A stretch of 50,006 nt of DNA from Hellea sp. (GCA_014238285.1 JABABK010000022.1:1-50006), one strand, 5' to 3'. Counted from the stretch's first letter, positions 9,678-18,819 are shown. The notes: generated by a model from the sequence alone, not told the origin. Numbers and translations are program-made.

Positions 9678-10193
9678 TTAAGACTTTTCTTGGCCATAGG
9701 CCCAGCAGTTTACCTCTCCAAATGGCGGAAGGTTTGAAACATGATAAAGCCGCTTTGATCCCATAGCTTCTGCCGTTTTGATACTGGCAATGTTTTCCTC
9801 CCCGATTGTGTGAATAACCCTATTCCAACCAAGTTCTTTGAAAGCATAATCAACACAGGCTGAGCCTGCTTCTTTGGCATAACCTTTACGCCAATGATTT
9901 CGGTGAATTGTCCAGCCGACCTCAGGTTCAGGCCAACCCGCAGGGTTCCAGTGACCAACGCGGCCAACCCACGAGCCAGTCGCTTTTTCAATCACAGAAT
10001 AAAAGCTATACCCCCATATTTGCTGATGCCCAATGACGGTCGCCATATGCCTCCACGCAGCGCCAACACACATAGGTGCGCCGCCAATAAACGTCATAGT
10101 TTCTTTATCAGAAAAACAATCGGCCCAAGCTTCGAAATCGGCATCTGGATCAACATCCCGTAGGATTAATCGCTCGGTTTCTAGTCTAATCAT
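9678..10193 (-). CDS. GNAT N-acetyltransferase, RimJ/RimL type
   Basis: A 171-aa GCN5-related acetyltransferase (Acetyltransf_3 type). It begins RLETERLILRD, the standard strand 1 of this subfamily. Motif A lies around residues 92-116 (VGWTIHRNHWRKGYAKEA), the acetyl-CoA pyrophosphate loop being HWRKGYAKEA. Motif B is IASIKTAEAMGSKRL near the C-terminus. Acetyl-CoA is the expected donor. The acceptor, whether an N-terminal amine of a ribosomal protein or a small molecule, cannot be told. It sits alone, 9 bp from the next gene on the same strand and convergent with the LytTR gene. Confidence 0.9.
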   Translation of the reverse strand: MIRLETERLILRDVDPDADFEAWADCFSDKETMTFIGGAPMCVGAAWRHMATVIGHQQIWGYSFYSVIEKATGSWVGRVGHWNPAGWPEPEVGWTIHRNHWRKGYAKEAGSACVDYAFKELGWNRVIHTIGEENIASIKTAEAMGSKRLYHVSNLPPFGEVNCWAYGQEKS

Positions 10194-10202
10194 TATCTAT
10201 CT

Positions 10203-10745
10203 CTATTTCACAATGCGAAGAAATGGGCGTTTGGGCGCCTCATCCTTATATTCAGGGATGAACGGCTCATCCTCTTCTTCAGGTAGATCATCTTCGATCT
10301 GCCTGACCTTAGGCACATAGCCTTTATTGTTAAAGCCATTTTTTTTAGTCTTAAAGGAGGATGTTTTTCGCGCTTTGATCGGTTTACCGCGCTGATCTTC
10401 TTCAGACTCACTTTGAGACCTCTTTGGTCCCTTGGCCTTTTTCTTTAAAGCCGCGACAACTTTTTTCTGCGCAAAAGACAAAGCATCTGCGGGCCTGCCT
10501 TTTTCAGGATCATGAAAAGCACTGCCGAATTTTTCGAGCCGCTCAGTCACGCTGGAGGAAAATTCGTCTTCCCAATCGGACAGCTCCCCGCTTTCGGAGA
10601 GCTTTAGTCTTAGCCGTTCAAGCTTGCGCTGGGCATTTTTGGCGGAGCGGGCTCTCGTCTTGGCCCATTTCTCACGCTGCGCCTCTAACGCGCTATCGCG
10701 AGCCGCCTGCTCTTCTTGCCAAATTTTACGATCATATTCGCTCAT
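10203..10745 (-). CDS. Charged, coiled-coil-prone protein of unknown function
   Basis: A 180-aa hydrophilic protein. Residues 1-60 are rich in Glu, Arg, Lys and Ala with heptad-like spacing (WQEEQAARDSALEAQREKW), suggesting a coiled coil. The middle is Lys-rich and the C-terminus has an acidic run (IEDDLPEEEDEPFIP). No domain is recognised. No clear Shine-Dalgarno is seen before the ATG. It lies 9 bp from the GNAT gene and 27 bp from gapR on the same strand. Coding is supported by codon pattern and tight packing rather than by homology. Confidence 0.6.
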   Translation of the reverse strand: MSEYDRKIWQEEQAARDSALEAQREKWAKTRARSAKNAQRKLERLRLKLSESGELSDWEDEFSSSVTERLEKFGSAFHDPEKGRPADALSFAQKKVVAALKKKAKGPKRSQSESEEDQRGKPIKARKTSSFKTKKNGFNNKGYVPKVRQIEDDLPEEEDEPFIPEYKDEAPKRPFLRIVK

Positions 10746-10772
10746 ATCGACACGAACATAACATGAACATAT

Positions 10773-11024
10773 CTATTCGTCTATAGCACCCATATAAAGC
10801 TCAAGCAGCGCTTCTTGCTCGGCCCGCTCATGAGCTTCGACTTTACGAAGACCAATGACTTTGCGTAAAATTTTCGTATCAAATCCAAAGGATTTCGCTT
10901 CGGCAAACACTTCACGAATATCGGCGGCAAGTTCTGCTTTTTCAGCTTCGAGACGCTCAACACGCGCGATCGTTTGTTTCAATTTTTCGCGAGTCGCTTG
11001 ACCCATGCTATCAACGGTATCCAT
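10773..11024 (-). CDS. gapR: GapR-like nucleoid-associated protein (DUF2312)
   Basis: An 83-aa DUF2312 protein. GapR of Caulobacter is a small alphaproteobacterial nucleoid-associated protein that clamps overtwisted, AT-rich DNA ahead of replication and transcription forks and stimulates type II topoisomerases. The long N-terminal coiled coil is seen (KLKQTIARVERLEAEKAELA), followed by DIREVFAEAKSFGFD and TKILRKVIGLRK, the most conserved part of the family. Length is close to the Caulobacter protein. Assignment to the family is firm; the functional details come from Caulobacter, not this sequence. Confidence 0.9.
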   Translation of the reverse strand: MDTVDSMGQATREKLKQTIARVERLEAEKAELAADIREVFAEAKSFGFDTKILRKVIGLRKVEAHERAEQEALLELYMGAIDE

Positions 11025-11134
11025 GATGTATCCTGTCGTCTGGAAGAAATTTTCCTCACCCTAAATTTTTGAACCCCAAGAAACAATAAGAGGAACGGGA
11101 TTGTTGTGGATGGAATTTTGTCGTAGGCGAAATA

Positions 11135-12289
11135 ATGATAAAATTTATACGCCTAGCTTTGGCCCTCATTATCCTAGCCGTCGGGATTTACGTCTTTGGA
11201 ATATTAGTGCCTACCACTGACGCCAAAATGAACCCCGTGGTCAGCCATGATAAATACGAAATTTCCGAAAGCACTCAATCGCTCCACAACAGTTTGACCA
11301 TAGCAGACCTGCACGGCGATGCGCTTTTATGGCGGCGTAATCCAGAGCACAAGCATGATCGAGGACACATAGACATCCCGCGCCTTCGAGACGGCGGTGT
11401 TGATATCCAAATTTTCAGCACGGTCACAAAAGCGCCCCGAGGCCTTAATTTTGATGGAAATTCCGCCGATGCGCCCGATGACATAACCCTGCTCGCCCTG
11501 GCTCAACTATGGCCCATGCGAACCTGGAGTTCGATCTATGAACGCGCCGCGTTTCAAGCTCACCGTCTTCAAAAAATCGAAGCCAATCCCAAGAATAACC
11601 TTATCATCGCCAAAACGAAATCTGACATTGATCAGCCAGACGGGACTTTAATTGCTGTCCTCGCCACTGAAGGCTCCCACCCGCTAGAAGGTAAACTTGA
11701 GAACATCGATCGTCTCTATGACGAAGGCTATCGCATGATGGGGTTACAGCACTTTTTCGACAATGAGCTTGGTGGTTCGTTACACGGCGTCAAAAAAGGC
11801 GGCTTGACCGATTTTGGAGAGCAGGCTGTTCGGAAAATGCGTGATATGAATATTATTGTCGACGTTGCCCATTCATCCAGAAAGGTTGTCAGCGATGTTT
11901 TGGCCCTTTCTGATGATCCCGTTATTGTGTCGCATGGCGGCCTTGCCAGTCACTGTCCCCGCACAGGTAATCGCAATTTACCAGACGTGCAGCTCCAAGA
12001 GATCGCCCGACGCGGCGGTCTTTTAGGTATTGGATATTTTAGCGGTGCTATTTGTGATATTTCGCCCGCAGGCATTGCCGACACTATTATAGCAGCTGTT
12101 AACGTGATGGGTCCTGATGCTGTTGCTTTAGGGTCAGACTTTGATGGTACGGTAAAGACCACTTTAGACACGTCCGAAATGGCTATCATCACGCAAGAGC
12201 TACTAAAGCGCGGCGTAAGTGAGCAAACAATTCGCAAAGTTATGGGTGAAAATGTGAAGCGGTTTTTAGAAGAAAATTTACCGGATTAA
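11135..12289 (+). CDS. Membrane dipeptidase, peptidase family M19
   Basis: A 384-aa zinc dipeptidase of the renal-dipeptidase (M19) family. Residues 1-25 form a membrane anchor or uncleaved signal, so the enzyme likely faces the periplasm. Metal ligands are all visible: His60 and Asp62 in ADLHGDAL, Glu179 in LATEGSHP, His246 in VDVAHSSR, His267 in IVSHGG, and the Asp motif in ALGSDFDG. The family hydrolyses dipeptides, some D-amino-acid dipeptides and beta-lactam-like bonds. It is monocistronic: gapR diverges upstream, and a REP-like pair follows. Substrate is not predictable. Confidence 0.92.
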   Translation: MIKFIRLALALIILAVGIYVFGILVPTTDAKMNPVVSHDKYEISESTQSLHNSLTIADLHGDALLWRRNPEHKHDRGHIDIPRLRDGGVDIQIFSTVTKAPRGLNFDGNSADAPDDITLLALAQLWPMRTWSSIYERAAFQAHRLQKIEANPKNNLIIAKTKSDIDQPDGTLIAVLATEGSHPLEGKLENIDRLYDEGYRMMGLQHFFDNELGGSLHGVKKGGLTDFGEQAVRKMRDMNIIVDVAHSSRKVVSDVLALSDDPVIVSHGGLASHCPRTGNRNLPDVQLQEIARRGGLLGIGYFSGAICDISPAGIADTIIAAVNVMGPDAVALGSDFDGTVKTTLDTSEMAIITQELLKRGVSEQTIRKVMGENVKRFLEENLPD

Positions 12290-12303
12290 TGTTCTTCACT
12301 GGA

Positions 12304-12431
12304 TAACCCTTCAAGACGCCAGCAAGCTGGCTCCTCAGGATGAGGGTGTTTATGCAAGAACCAATGAATAAAAATAAAGAAGCAACCTCATCCTGAGGTG
12401 CGAAGCGCTAGCGTAGCCTCGAAGGGTCTTG
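12304..12431. repeat. Inverted pair of alphaproteobacterial REP-like palindromic elements
   Basis: Two related elements face each other in the spacer between convergent genes. The right copy (about 12388-12428) begins CCTCATCCTGAGG and ends CCTCGAAGGG. The left copy (about 12307-12345), read on the other strand, begins with the same CCTCATCCTGAGG and ends GTCTTGAAGGG. Interiors differ but are each palindromic (GCCAGCAAGCTGGC left; AGCGCTAGCG right). Such CCTCATCCTGAGG...CTCGAAGG units are dispersed through many alphaproteobacterial genomes. Placed between converging genes, the pair could also act as a bidirectional terminator. Confidence 0.75.
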
Positions 12432-12439
12432 CAGCCGGA

Positions 12440-13108
12440 CTACAACACATCCCCAGAAATATAACCTTCAAGCAATCGCACGCGATCTTTAACCGTCTTC
12501 TGCGCAGGATAGACGTCTAGCGCCTGTTTATAAGCTTCAAGGGCTTCGTCCTGGCGGTTTAGATTCTCAAGTAAATTCCCCATGGTCCAAAGCGCGTAAA
12601 AATGGCGGGGCTCATATATCAGTGCCTGAGTGATTTCAACGACGGCCCGATTATAGTCTTGTTCTTCAAAAGCCAGGCGGCCAGACCGTGACCAGCCTTC
12701 GGCATAGTCAGGCTTTATCGTTGTAACATGGTCATAAAGACGTCGAGCCAGCTTATTATCCCCTCGTTTATCAGAGGCTGTCGCCCGGCGTAGCAATAAA
12801 TCCACGCTAGCCGATCCAGAACTAAGCCAGATGGCCCAAATCTCTTCAGCCACAAGATTAGCCGCGTCCACATCCCGTTCTAGTTCTAGCTTGACAAAAA
12901 GGTCATTCAGGCGGGCTTCGCGTTCAGCCTTAGGGGCTAGATGCGAATAATTGGGTTTATTGGCTTCTTTTATGGCATCACCGATTTTATCACCAAGATC
13001 GGTAATAACATCAGGAATTTCGATTTCCGGTAATTTATCGAGCAATTGCGCCTGCGCAGGAACTGCGGTTCCCACCATCAAAGCCAATATACAAATAAGT
13101 CGTTTCAT
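12440..13108 (-). CDS. Secreted tetratricopeptide-repeat protein
   Basis: A 222-aa protein with a cleavable signal peptide (ATG at 13108; MKRLICILALMVGTAVPAQAQ, cleavage likely after AQA). An open frame upstream adds residues that would bury the signal, so the internal start is preferred. Residues about 110-215 contain three TPR-like units (ARRLYDHVTTIKPDYAEGW, YNRAVVEITQALIYEPRHFY, QDEALEAYKQALDVYPAQKT). TPR proteins in the periplasm usually scaffold other proteins; the partner is not evident. It lies 100 bp downstream of rpmJ on the same strand. Confidence 0.85.
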   Translation of the reverse strand: MKRLICILALMVGTAVPAQAQLLDKLPEIEIPDVITDLGDKIGDAIKEANKPNYSHLAPKAEREARLNDLFVKLELERDVDAANLVAEEIWAIWLSSGSASVDLLLRRATASDKRGDNKLARRLYDHVTTIKPDYAEGWSRSGRLAFEEQDYNRAVVEITQALIYEPRHFYALWTMGNLLENLNRQDEALEAYKQALDVYPAQKTVKDRVRLLEGYISGDVL

Positions 13109-13208
13109 CACGGCAAATACACTGACGCCCCCGACCAGTTTTGGCAAGAGGCGTGTTGCAGTCAATCGCACACGAGGCGCGATAGATATAGAAGTTTCAG
13201 GCGAGGAG

Positions 13209-13334
13209 TTAACCTTGACGCGCCTTAAAACGTGGATCAGTTTTATTGATCACATAAACACGGCCTTTACGACGGACAACTTGACAGTCGCGGTGACGGT
13301 TTTTCAGTGATTTCAAAGAGCTGCGGACTTTCAT
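13209..13334 (-). CDS. rpmJ: 50S ribosomal protein L36
   Basis: A 41-aa protein starting [20 protein letters not shown] and ending DPRFKARQG, the alphaproteobacterial form of bL36. It lacks the four zinc-binding Cys/His ligands of the C+ form (only one Cys), so it is the zinc-free C- type. The start is the ATG at 13334; the frame remains open further upstream, but those codons are unlike L36. It is a solitary gene, as is usual for this form in alphaproteobacteria. Confidence 0.97.
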   Translation of the reverse strand: MKVRSSLKSLKNRHRDCQVVRRKGRVYVINKTDPRFKARQG

Positions 13335-13476
13335 GACCTGGCACCTTATAATTAGATAAATTCGAAGTGGCCTAATATGGCGATGATTCCCAAAAGTCAA
13401 CGGAAAAGCTGCCTAAATCATACGCCCCTGTTTTATCGGCTTTACGGCGCGGGCGAGACAACTTACACACGCAATC

Positions 13477-14781
13477 ATGCTTCAAAATTTATTTATATCA
13501 ACGACGACTGTTTTTGCGCTTTCATTTAGCGGGTGCGCCACCCAATCTGAGGCCGCAAGTCCCGTAACTGTAGCGGCACAAACCTCAACGCAAACGCCGG
13601 AACTACGCCCAGCATCAACGATTTCGTCGATTCCAACGCCCGACCTAACCCAGGATCAAAAATACGCCGCCTGGAAACAAGATTTCATCCGCCGCGCCAT
13701 CGCCAAAGGGCACGAAGCTGATATGGTTCGCAGCTTAATACTTCCAGCTACCATAAGCGAGAAGGCGCTGGACCGCGATTCGACACAACCAGAATTCTCC
13801 AAACCTATCTGGTCCTATGTAGACGGAGCTGCATCAGCTGAACGCCTGAATAATGGCCACTCCAAATTGTCTGAGAACGGTTCTTTGTTTCAAGCTGTCG
13901 AAGACCGCTATAAAGTCAGCCGCCATTATCTGACCGCGATTTGGGGCCTAGAAAGCGCTTATGGGAAGATCATGGGCGATTATGATATCGTGGATGCCCT
14001 TTCGACCTTTGCCTTTGACGGGCGGCGCTCAAGCTTTGGCGAGCAACAGCTTTTTGCCGTTCTGGACATGATCACCCGGGGCGATATCCGGCCGGATCAG
14101 CTTAAAGGTTCTTGGGCAGGCGCTATGGGTATGACCCAGTTTATACCCGCGACAATGCGAGATTACGCCGTCGATTTTGATCGCAATGCTAATATAGACC
14201 TGCGCGGCTCTAAAGCTGACGCGCTCGGCTCTGCGGCTCATTACCTCTCCCGTCATGGCTGGAAATGGGGTGAACCTGCCATGACAGAAGTTGCCCTGCC
14301 TCAAGGATTTGATTACAGTCTGTCTGATGGCACAAAGAAATCCGTCAATGATTGGACGGTATTAGGCGTCAGACCTGTTGGCGGAGAACGATGGTCAACA
14401 GCGGCAGGGTTTCTAGACGGAAAACTGTTAATACCAGCCGGTCATAAAGGCCCTAAATTCCTGACATTTAAAAATTTCGATGTCATCAAAAAATACAATA
14501 ACTCAACCAGCTACGCCATGGGCATCACCAAACTAGCCGAAACCTTTCAGGGCAAACGCGTTATCACGACGCCTTGGCCACGAAATGACGAGCCCATTTC
14601 CTTTACTCAGAAAAAACAAATGCAAGCTCGTCTGACCCAGCTTGGGTTTGATACAAAAGGCGTTGACGGCCAAATAGGCCCCAATTCCCGCCGCGCCATC
14701 CGTGCCTGGCAGAAATCCAACGGCCTGATTGCCGATGGATATGTGGATCTTGCGATTTGGAATAGGGTGATGGGCAGATAA
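13477..14781 (+). CDS. Lytic murein transglycosylase, MltB-like lipoprotein with peptidoglycan-binding domain
   Basis: A 434-aa outer-membrane-type lipoprotein (signal ending FSGC, Cys20) that should cleave the MurNAc-GlcNAc bond of peptidoglycan to give 1,6-anhydro products. A Thr/Pro/Ala-rich linker precedes the SLT_2 (MltB-type) catalytic domain, residues about 65-345. The catalytic Glu is in TAIWGLESAYGK (Glu159), followed by GSWAGAMGMTQFIPATM. Residues about 370-433 form a PG_binding_1 domain (LTQLGFDTKGVDGQIGP, RRAIRAWQKSNGL). A small GC hairpin (CGGCT/AGCCG, just after the stop) lacks a T-run. Confidence 0.93.
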   Translation: MLQNLFISTTTVFALSFSGCATQSEAASPVTVAAQTSTQTPELRPASTISSIPTPDLTQDQKYAAWKQDFIRRAIAKGHEADMVRSLILPATISEKALDRDSTQPEFSKPIWSYVDGAASAERLNNGHSKLSENGSLFQAVEDRYKVSRHYLTAIWGLESAYGKIMGDYDIVDALSTFAFDGRRSSFGEQQLFAVLDMITRGDIRPDQLKGSWAGAMGMTQFIPATMRDYAVDFDRNANIDLRGSKADALGSAAHYLSRHGWKWGEPAMTEVALPQGFDYSLSDGTKKSVNDWTVLGVRPVGGERWSTAAGFLDGKLLIPAGHKGPKFLTFKNFDVIKKYNNSTSYAMGITKLAETFQGKRVITTPWPRNDEPISFTQKKQMQARLTQLGFDTKGVDGQIGPNSRRAIRAWQKSNGLIADGYVDLAIWNRVMGR

Positions 14782-14831
14782 CAATAATCCCGGCTCGAAA
14801 GCCGAGACTGAGCGCATTTAAAATCTAACGC

Positions 14832-16109
14832 TTAGCGATAACCAGCAATAATATCCCAATTATCCAGTAGCTTTTTACGGCTCATCGCCGCGTCAGTTTG
14901 GTGCAATCCACGGCCAAGACGCGTGCCACCCCAATCGGAATCAGCTCGCATGTTTGAGAACACCGGTACGCGCACGCAAGTTTTCCCTGCCGCCCAGCAC
15001 TCATTTTCATAGGCCATAACCGATCTTATCGGTGTTGCTACATCAAATGCCGAAATTCCGTAATTATATAGGTCTTGATTAATCCCTAAATCACCTGCCC
15101 TGTAACGGTCATGATTTAACCCCATATTATGCCCGAGTTCATGGGTAAATGTGTGACCAGAAATACAGTCCCGAGATGTCAACGAAAACACAGAATTGGG
15201 ATTGCCGGCATAAGGCGCATAAACCGCAACGCCGCAACCGCCGCCGCTCTTACGAATAAGCGCAACCATGTCAGCACTACTGCTATTACGCACAGCGGCA
15301 GCGCGAGCCCCGATACAATGCCCCGGATTACGAATATCGTAAATAGGTTGAACATAGCCAAATGCTCCGCCGTCTTCATTATAACTACAATAAGTGCTTC
15401 TAAAGCCCGCAAATTTAAGCCGCTGACCGCGCATATTTGTATTGGCATAGGTCGTATTCGCCATAGCCATAGCCAGTACCGCTTCATCACGCGGCACGCC
15501 GCCTGCATTTTTAACCTCAGTTATGGCCGCTGGCGTATAAAACACTAATAGCCGAATACGTGGAGAGAATGCTGAAGGACTTTTGTTCAGTTTGGTTTTC
15601 TTGAACGTCACATCATCTTCAGGGAATGTCAAAAGTGGTTCCTCTGGCGGTAAATGATCCAGTGAAAGCTCAGAGATGACATGAATGCCGTCCTGTTTGG
15701 GCGTAATCCGGTAGGTTTCGCCGCCATATTGAATATGACCGATAATACGATCATTCTTCAGACGTACGAGCGTTGCAAATCCGTCTTCAAACCCTTCGAC
15801 GCGGCCACTCCAATTACGTGTGCCCTCGCCCATATTACGGTCGAAGTCGGTTTTCTTCAGCGTAATGACCCGGCCCGGAAACATTGAAAGAGACACAGAT
15901 TCAGCCGGATTTTTCTTGTCGAAAAGTTGCGCGCCAATTTTGTCATCTAGCGTAACTTGCCGGCTGCGTAGCTGACCGTCGAGCTGAACCGCATTAGCAA
16001 GAAATTGATCTGACAGTTGCATATCAGAGAAAAGGTTTTGCGCATATGCGCTACCGGACATAGCGATTGATGCCGCCGCGCCGAGTAAAAGTTTAGATAA
16101 AGTTTTCAT
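14832..16109 (-). CDS. Secreted metzincin-type zinc metalloprotease
   Basis: A 425-aa exported protease. The ATG at 16109 gives a clear signal peptide (MKTLSKLLLGAAASIAMSGS, cleavage after AYAQ). Residues about 25-175 look like a propeptide; the catalytic part starts near RIRLLVFYTPAAI. The metzincin motif HELGHNMGLNHD occupies residues 323-334 (zinc ligands His323, His327 and His333; catalytic Glu324), followed by a Met-turn candidate IRSVMAYE. The reprolysin-like family (Reprolysin_4 type) fits. Several Cys pairs suggest disulfides, consistent with export. It is likely secreted or periplasmic. The upstream ORF extension to 16148 lacks signal character. Confidence 0.9.
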   Translation of the reverse strand: MKTLSKLLLGAAASIAMSGSAYAQNLFSDMQLSDQFLANAVQLDGQLRSRQVTLDDKIGAQLFDKKNPAESVSLSMFPGRVITLKKTDFDRNMGEGTRNWSGRVEGFEDGFATLVRLKNDRIIGHIQYGGETYRITPKQDGIHVISELSLDHLPPEEPLLTFPEDDVTFKKTKLNKSPSAFSPRIRLLVFYTPAAITEVKNAGGVPRDEAVLAMAMANTTYANTNMRGQRLKFAGFRSTYCSYNEDGGAFGYVQPIYDIRNPGHCIGARAAAVRNSSSADMVALIRKSGGGCGVAVYAPYAGNPNSVFSLTSRDCISGHTFTHELGHNMGLNHDRYRAGDLGINQDLYNYGISAFDVATPIRSVMAYENECWAAGKTCVRVPVFSNMRADSDWGGTRLGRGLHQTDAAMSRKKLLDNWDIIAGYR

Positions 16110-16197
16110 AGGAAAGCCCCCAATTAAGTTAAGTTGATAATTCAACATAAACTTAGATTTGGGGGTCTGACGTGACGCCGATCACGCGAGTCTATTT

Positions 16198-17634
16198 TTA
16201 ACGTTGAAAACTCTTTCTAATAAACTCGTATGATTGGTCAGCTTCACTTTGCGTAAACAGCCACGTAATTCCCCCGCCTCTCACAGAGGGTTTGACGGGA
16301 ATAATATGTATCAACATTTCCGTACCAGCTGATTCAATGAAAAGTTCATATTTGAAATTCTTTAGGTTATTACCCTCAAAGTCATTCAACACGTACGAGA
16401 CCGCTTTCTGTCTTATTGGGTTAACAATAGCAGAGTCAGTTGCGAATGTTATATATTCTGGCAATCTCAACTTTTGTGCCATAATTTCAGTTGATGACGT
16501 TTGCCCCCTATCAGTCATCAAGTAGGTCGCAAAGCTGGCAAGCCAATGAGAGCCTGAATAATGCTCATCTGATACCGCCGCTACGCCAGTATCAGCATGG
16601 ATTTTGGCGGCAGCGACTAATGACGGAATACGGGGGTCGTTGCTTGGCAATGCGCGGGCGATATTATAGAGATTCCAGGCCCTTGAAGAATTGACGCCGT
16701 CCAAATGAACCAATTTTCCATCAGTGACATCCTTCACGATACCGGGCGCGAGCCAATCCCCTGAACCGTCCGTTGGGACCGTTGGCATGAAGGCGTCAAA
16801 CCAAATAGAAAACTCTTCCCGCGTTAATATACGGCGCATCAGATCCGCTTCCATTAAACAAGGCGATAGAAAATCTTCACCAGAAGGCTCATAGGCTAAA
16901 GGGCAGTTCACATCATTTAAATGAAACGCTCGAGACCGGTCAACAATTAACTGCTCCATATCGCCATCGCCTGACGTACGGGCCCAATCCAGCATAAGAC
17001 CAAAAGCAAAGGCGCTCTGATTATGAGTGCCTAAGCGAATAGGATAAGCTAGTTTCGGGAGCCATTTTCGAAGACTATCCGCGATTTCCATTTCTAGCGG
17101 TTCTAATTCCGTAAGCCATCTTTTGGCCATCGGATCATCCCATTGACGCAGTTCTGCCATGAGCTGAAGATACCAAGCTAGCCCATAGGGACGTTCCCAA
17201 GACCCCGGCGTGACCTGCGCAAAATTTCTGAGCTCACCGGCTACGTTCTCGGCCGTAAAACTCGCATCAAGTTTGGCAATCGCAGGCTCTCGCCAAGGCG
17301 CGTCTTGAGGGCCAACCCGTAATAGGCGCACTAATAGCCAGTGCCCATGCACAGAAGAATGCCAGTCAAAACAACCATAAAAAACCGGAAACAAGTCCTG
17401 CGGCGACCCTATTTCAGCATCATCCTTATAGGTTCGGGAAATTTTATTGGGGTATTCTCGGTCTACGCAGTCTATGGCCAGCGATGAAAATCGGGATGCC
17501 AATTCGGTATCGATTTGGCCCGGATATTCTATCTGCACGGACGCTTCAGCATGGCCCGTCAATTCAGGTTTATCTGCCGTCTTCGCTGAGCAGCCTGCAA
17601 GAAGAATCGATAAGAGAATAAGTATATTTCGCAT
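16198..17634 (-). CDS. DUF2891 lipoprotein with a C-terminal extension
   Basis: A 478-aa lipoprotein (LLAGC, Cys15). Residues about 45-375 match the DUF2891 family closely: FYGCFDWHSSVHGHWLLVRL, FERP-like SWERPYGLAWYLQL, GEDFLSPCLMEADLMRR, VHLDGVNSSRAW and GSHWLASFATYLMT. This is an alpha/alpha-toroid-like family of unknown activity, with many conserved Trp/His residues typical of carbohydrate-active folds. Residues about 376-478 are not part of the usual family ending and seem to be an extra beta-rich domain. It lies 88 bp downstream of the metalloprotease promoter region on the same strand. Confidence 0.85.
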   Translation of the reverse strand: MRNILILLSILLAGCSAKTADKPELTGHAEASVQIEYPGQIDTELASRFSSLAIDCVDREYPNKISRTYKDDAEIGSPQDLFPVFYGCFDWHSSVHGHWLLVRLLRVGPQDAPWREPAIAKLDASFTAENVAGELRNFAQVTPGSWERPYGLAWYLQLMAELRQWDDPMAKRWLTELEPLEMEIADSLRKWLPKLAYPIRLGTHNQSAFAFGLMLDWARTSGDGDMEQLIVDRSRAFHLNDVNCPLAYEPSGEDFLSPCLMEADLMRRILTREEFSIWFDAFMPTVPTDGSGDWLAPGIVKDVTDGKLVHLDGVNSSRAWNLYNIARALPSNDPRIPSLVAAAKIHADTGVAAVSDEHYSGSHWLASFATYLMTDRGQTSSTEIMAQKLRLPEYITFATDSAIVNPIRQKAVSYVLNDFEGNNLKNFKYELFIESAGTEMLIHIIPVKPSVRGGGITWLFTQSEADQSYEFIRKSFQR

Positions 17635-17688
17635 AGACCGACCATAGGCCTAATAATTAGGAAATACCAAATCCAAATTATACAGAGT

Positions 17689-18726
17689 TTACTTAAATTC
17701 AAAACTCACTTCGAGGCCATAATGATCGGATAAAGGCACAGAGAGATTATCGTCTATTTCAACTGAATCTTCGGTGTAAAGACGCTGCGCATTCGTCAAA
17801 ACCGCCTCTGCCGCAAGGCTATCTGAGAAAAAGATCAAATCAATGCGTTGCTGAATGTCCGCAGCGTAACCGCGAATGGCGTTATGGTAATTATCGCCGG
17901 CCCATGTTGTTTCAGGAAACGTAATTGCACCCCCACTATAGGCCCAATGAGTATCCACATAAGAATTATAGCTAAACAGCTGATAATTTTCGCGGGAAAC
18001 AATCGGGCCGGCGTTAATGTCCCCAAGAATAATTTCATAGTCTGTATCTTTGGAACCAGCCAAATCAATTGCTGTTTGTAGTTGCCGCCCTCGCATAGCA
18101 TTGATCTTGGGATCGTCAGAGCTATAAAGTGTTCCGCCAGATGTGGCATGCAAATTAACGATGCTAATGCGTTTACCTTTGATTTCCACAACAGCCGATA
18201 ACAGGCTTCTATCGGCCAAGAAACGCTCGTCCAGCGGGCCTTTTTCGGGTTGCGACATACCTTTGCGATCATTCAGGGGATATTTAGAAAACAGCATCAA
18301 ACCATTATTGAGCTTTAGGCGGCTGTTGTGCTGGAAATAATAATGCGGATATACTGGCTTCAACTCTTCAATCAAAAAATCGATGTGGGCTTTTTCATAA
18401 ACCTCTTGAAAGGCAATAAGGTCAGCATCACGCGCCAACAGATGCGTGGGCGTTGCGGCCAGACGCGCCTCAATATGGTCCGTTGGCATAAACTTGGTTT
18501 TGCCTTGAATGCGTAAATCCAAAAAACCCGCGTTAAAGGTTATTAGAGTAAAATCTGTTTTTGCAGCCAGTTCAGGAGAGACGGCCTGATCAAACTTAAC
18601 ACTATTCCAATCGAAATTCTTATAAGGCTTGGGATGAAGGGTATAATATCCAGATACCAACACTGCGATGACCAAAAACAGGATTAGGACTAACGCCCAA
18701 GAAAGAAATTTGACGGCTTTACGCAT
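17689..18726 (-). CDS. Membrane-anchored endonuclease/exonuclease/phosphatase-family protein
   Basis: A 345-aa protein with one N-terminal transmembrane helix (residues about 8-29) and an EEP (DNase I/sphingomyelinase-like) domain. Family motifs in order: LITFNAGFLDLRI (Asn), DLIAFQEVYEKAH (metal-binding Glu), HNSRLKLNNGLMLFSKYPL, SIVNLHATSGG (His), EIILGDINAGP (Asp and Asn) and PLSDHYGLEV (Asp-His). All catalytic positions are present, so it should be an active phosphodiesterase, facing the periplasm. Whether the substrate is a phospholipid, nucleic acid or phosphoester is unclear; the sphingomyelinase-like branch is likely. Confidence 0.87.
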   Translation of the reverse strand: MRKAVKFLSWALVLILFLVIAVLVSGYYTLHPKPYKNFDWNSVKFDQAVSPELAAKTDFTLITFNAGFLDLRIQGKTKFMPTDHIEARLAATPTHLLARDADLIAFQEVYEKAHIDFLIEELKPVYPHYYFQHNSRLKLNNGLMLFSKYPLNDRKGMSQPEKGPLDERFLADRSLLSAVVEIKGKRISIVNLHATSGGTLYSSDDPKINAMRGRQLQTAIDLAGSKDTDYEIILGDINAGPIVSRENYQLFSYNSYVDTHWAYSGGAITFPETTWAGDNYHNAIRGYAADIQQRIDLIFFSDSLAAEAVLTNAQRLYTEDSVEIDDNLSVPLSDHYGLEVSFEFK

Positions 18727-18819
18727 AAGTTTTGCGGCCTTACCTGATAAGATAATTGAATAATTTATGTATCAATATCCCATACAAGGTCAAACAATTA
18801 TAGCCTTAAATCTTAAATG

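Noticed and set aside
14782-14831. GC hairpin considered as a rho-independent terminator
   Set aside because: The 5-bp stem CGGCT/AGCCG is short and is not followed by a T-run on either strand.
15129-15548. 139-aa plus-strand frame
   Set aside because: Antisense to the metzincin HELGH region, whose coding sense is certain.
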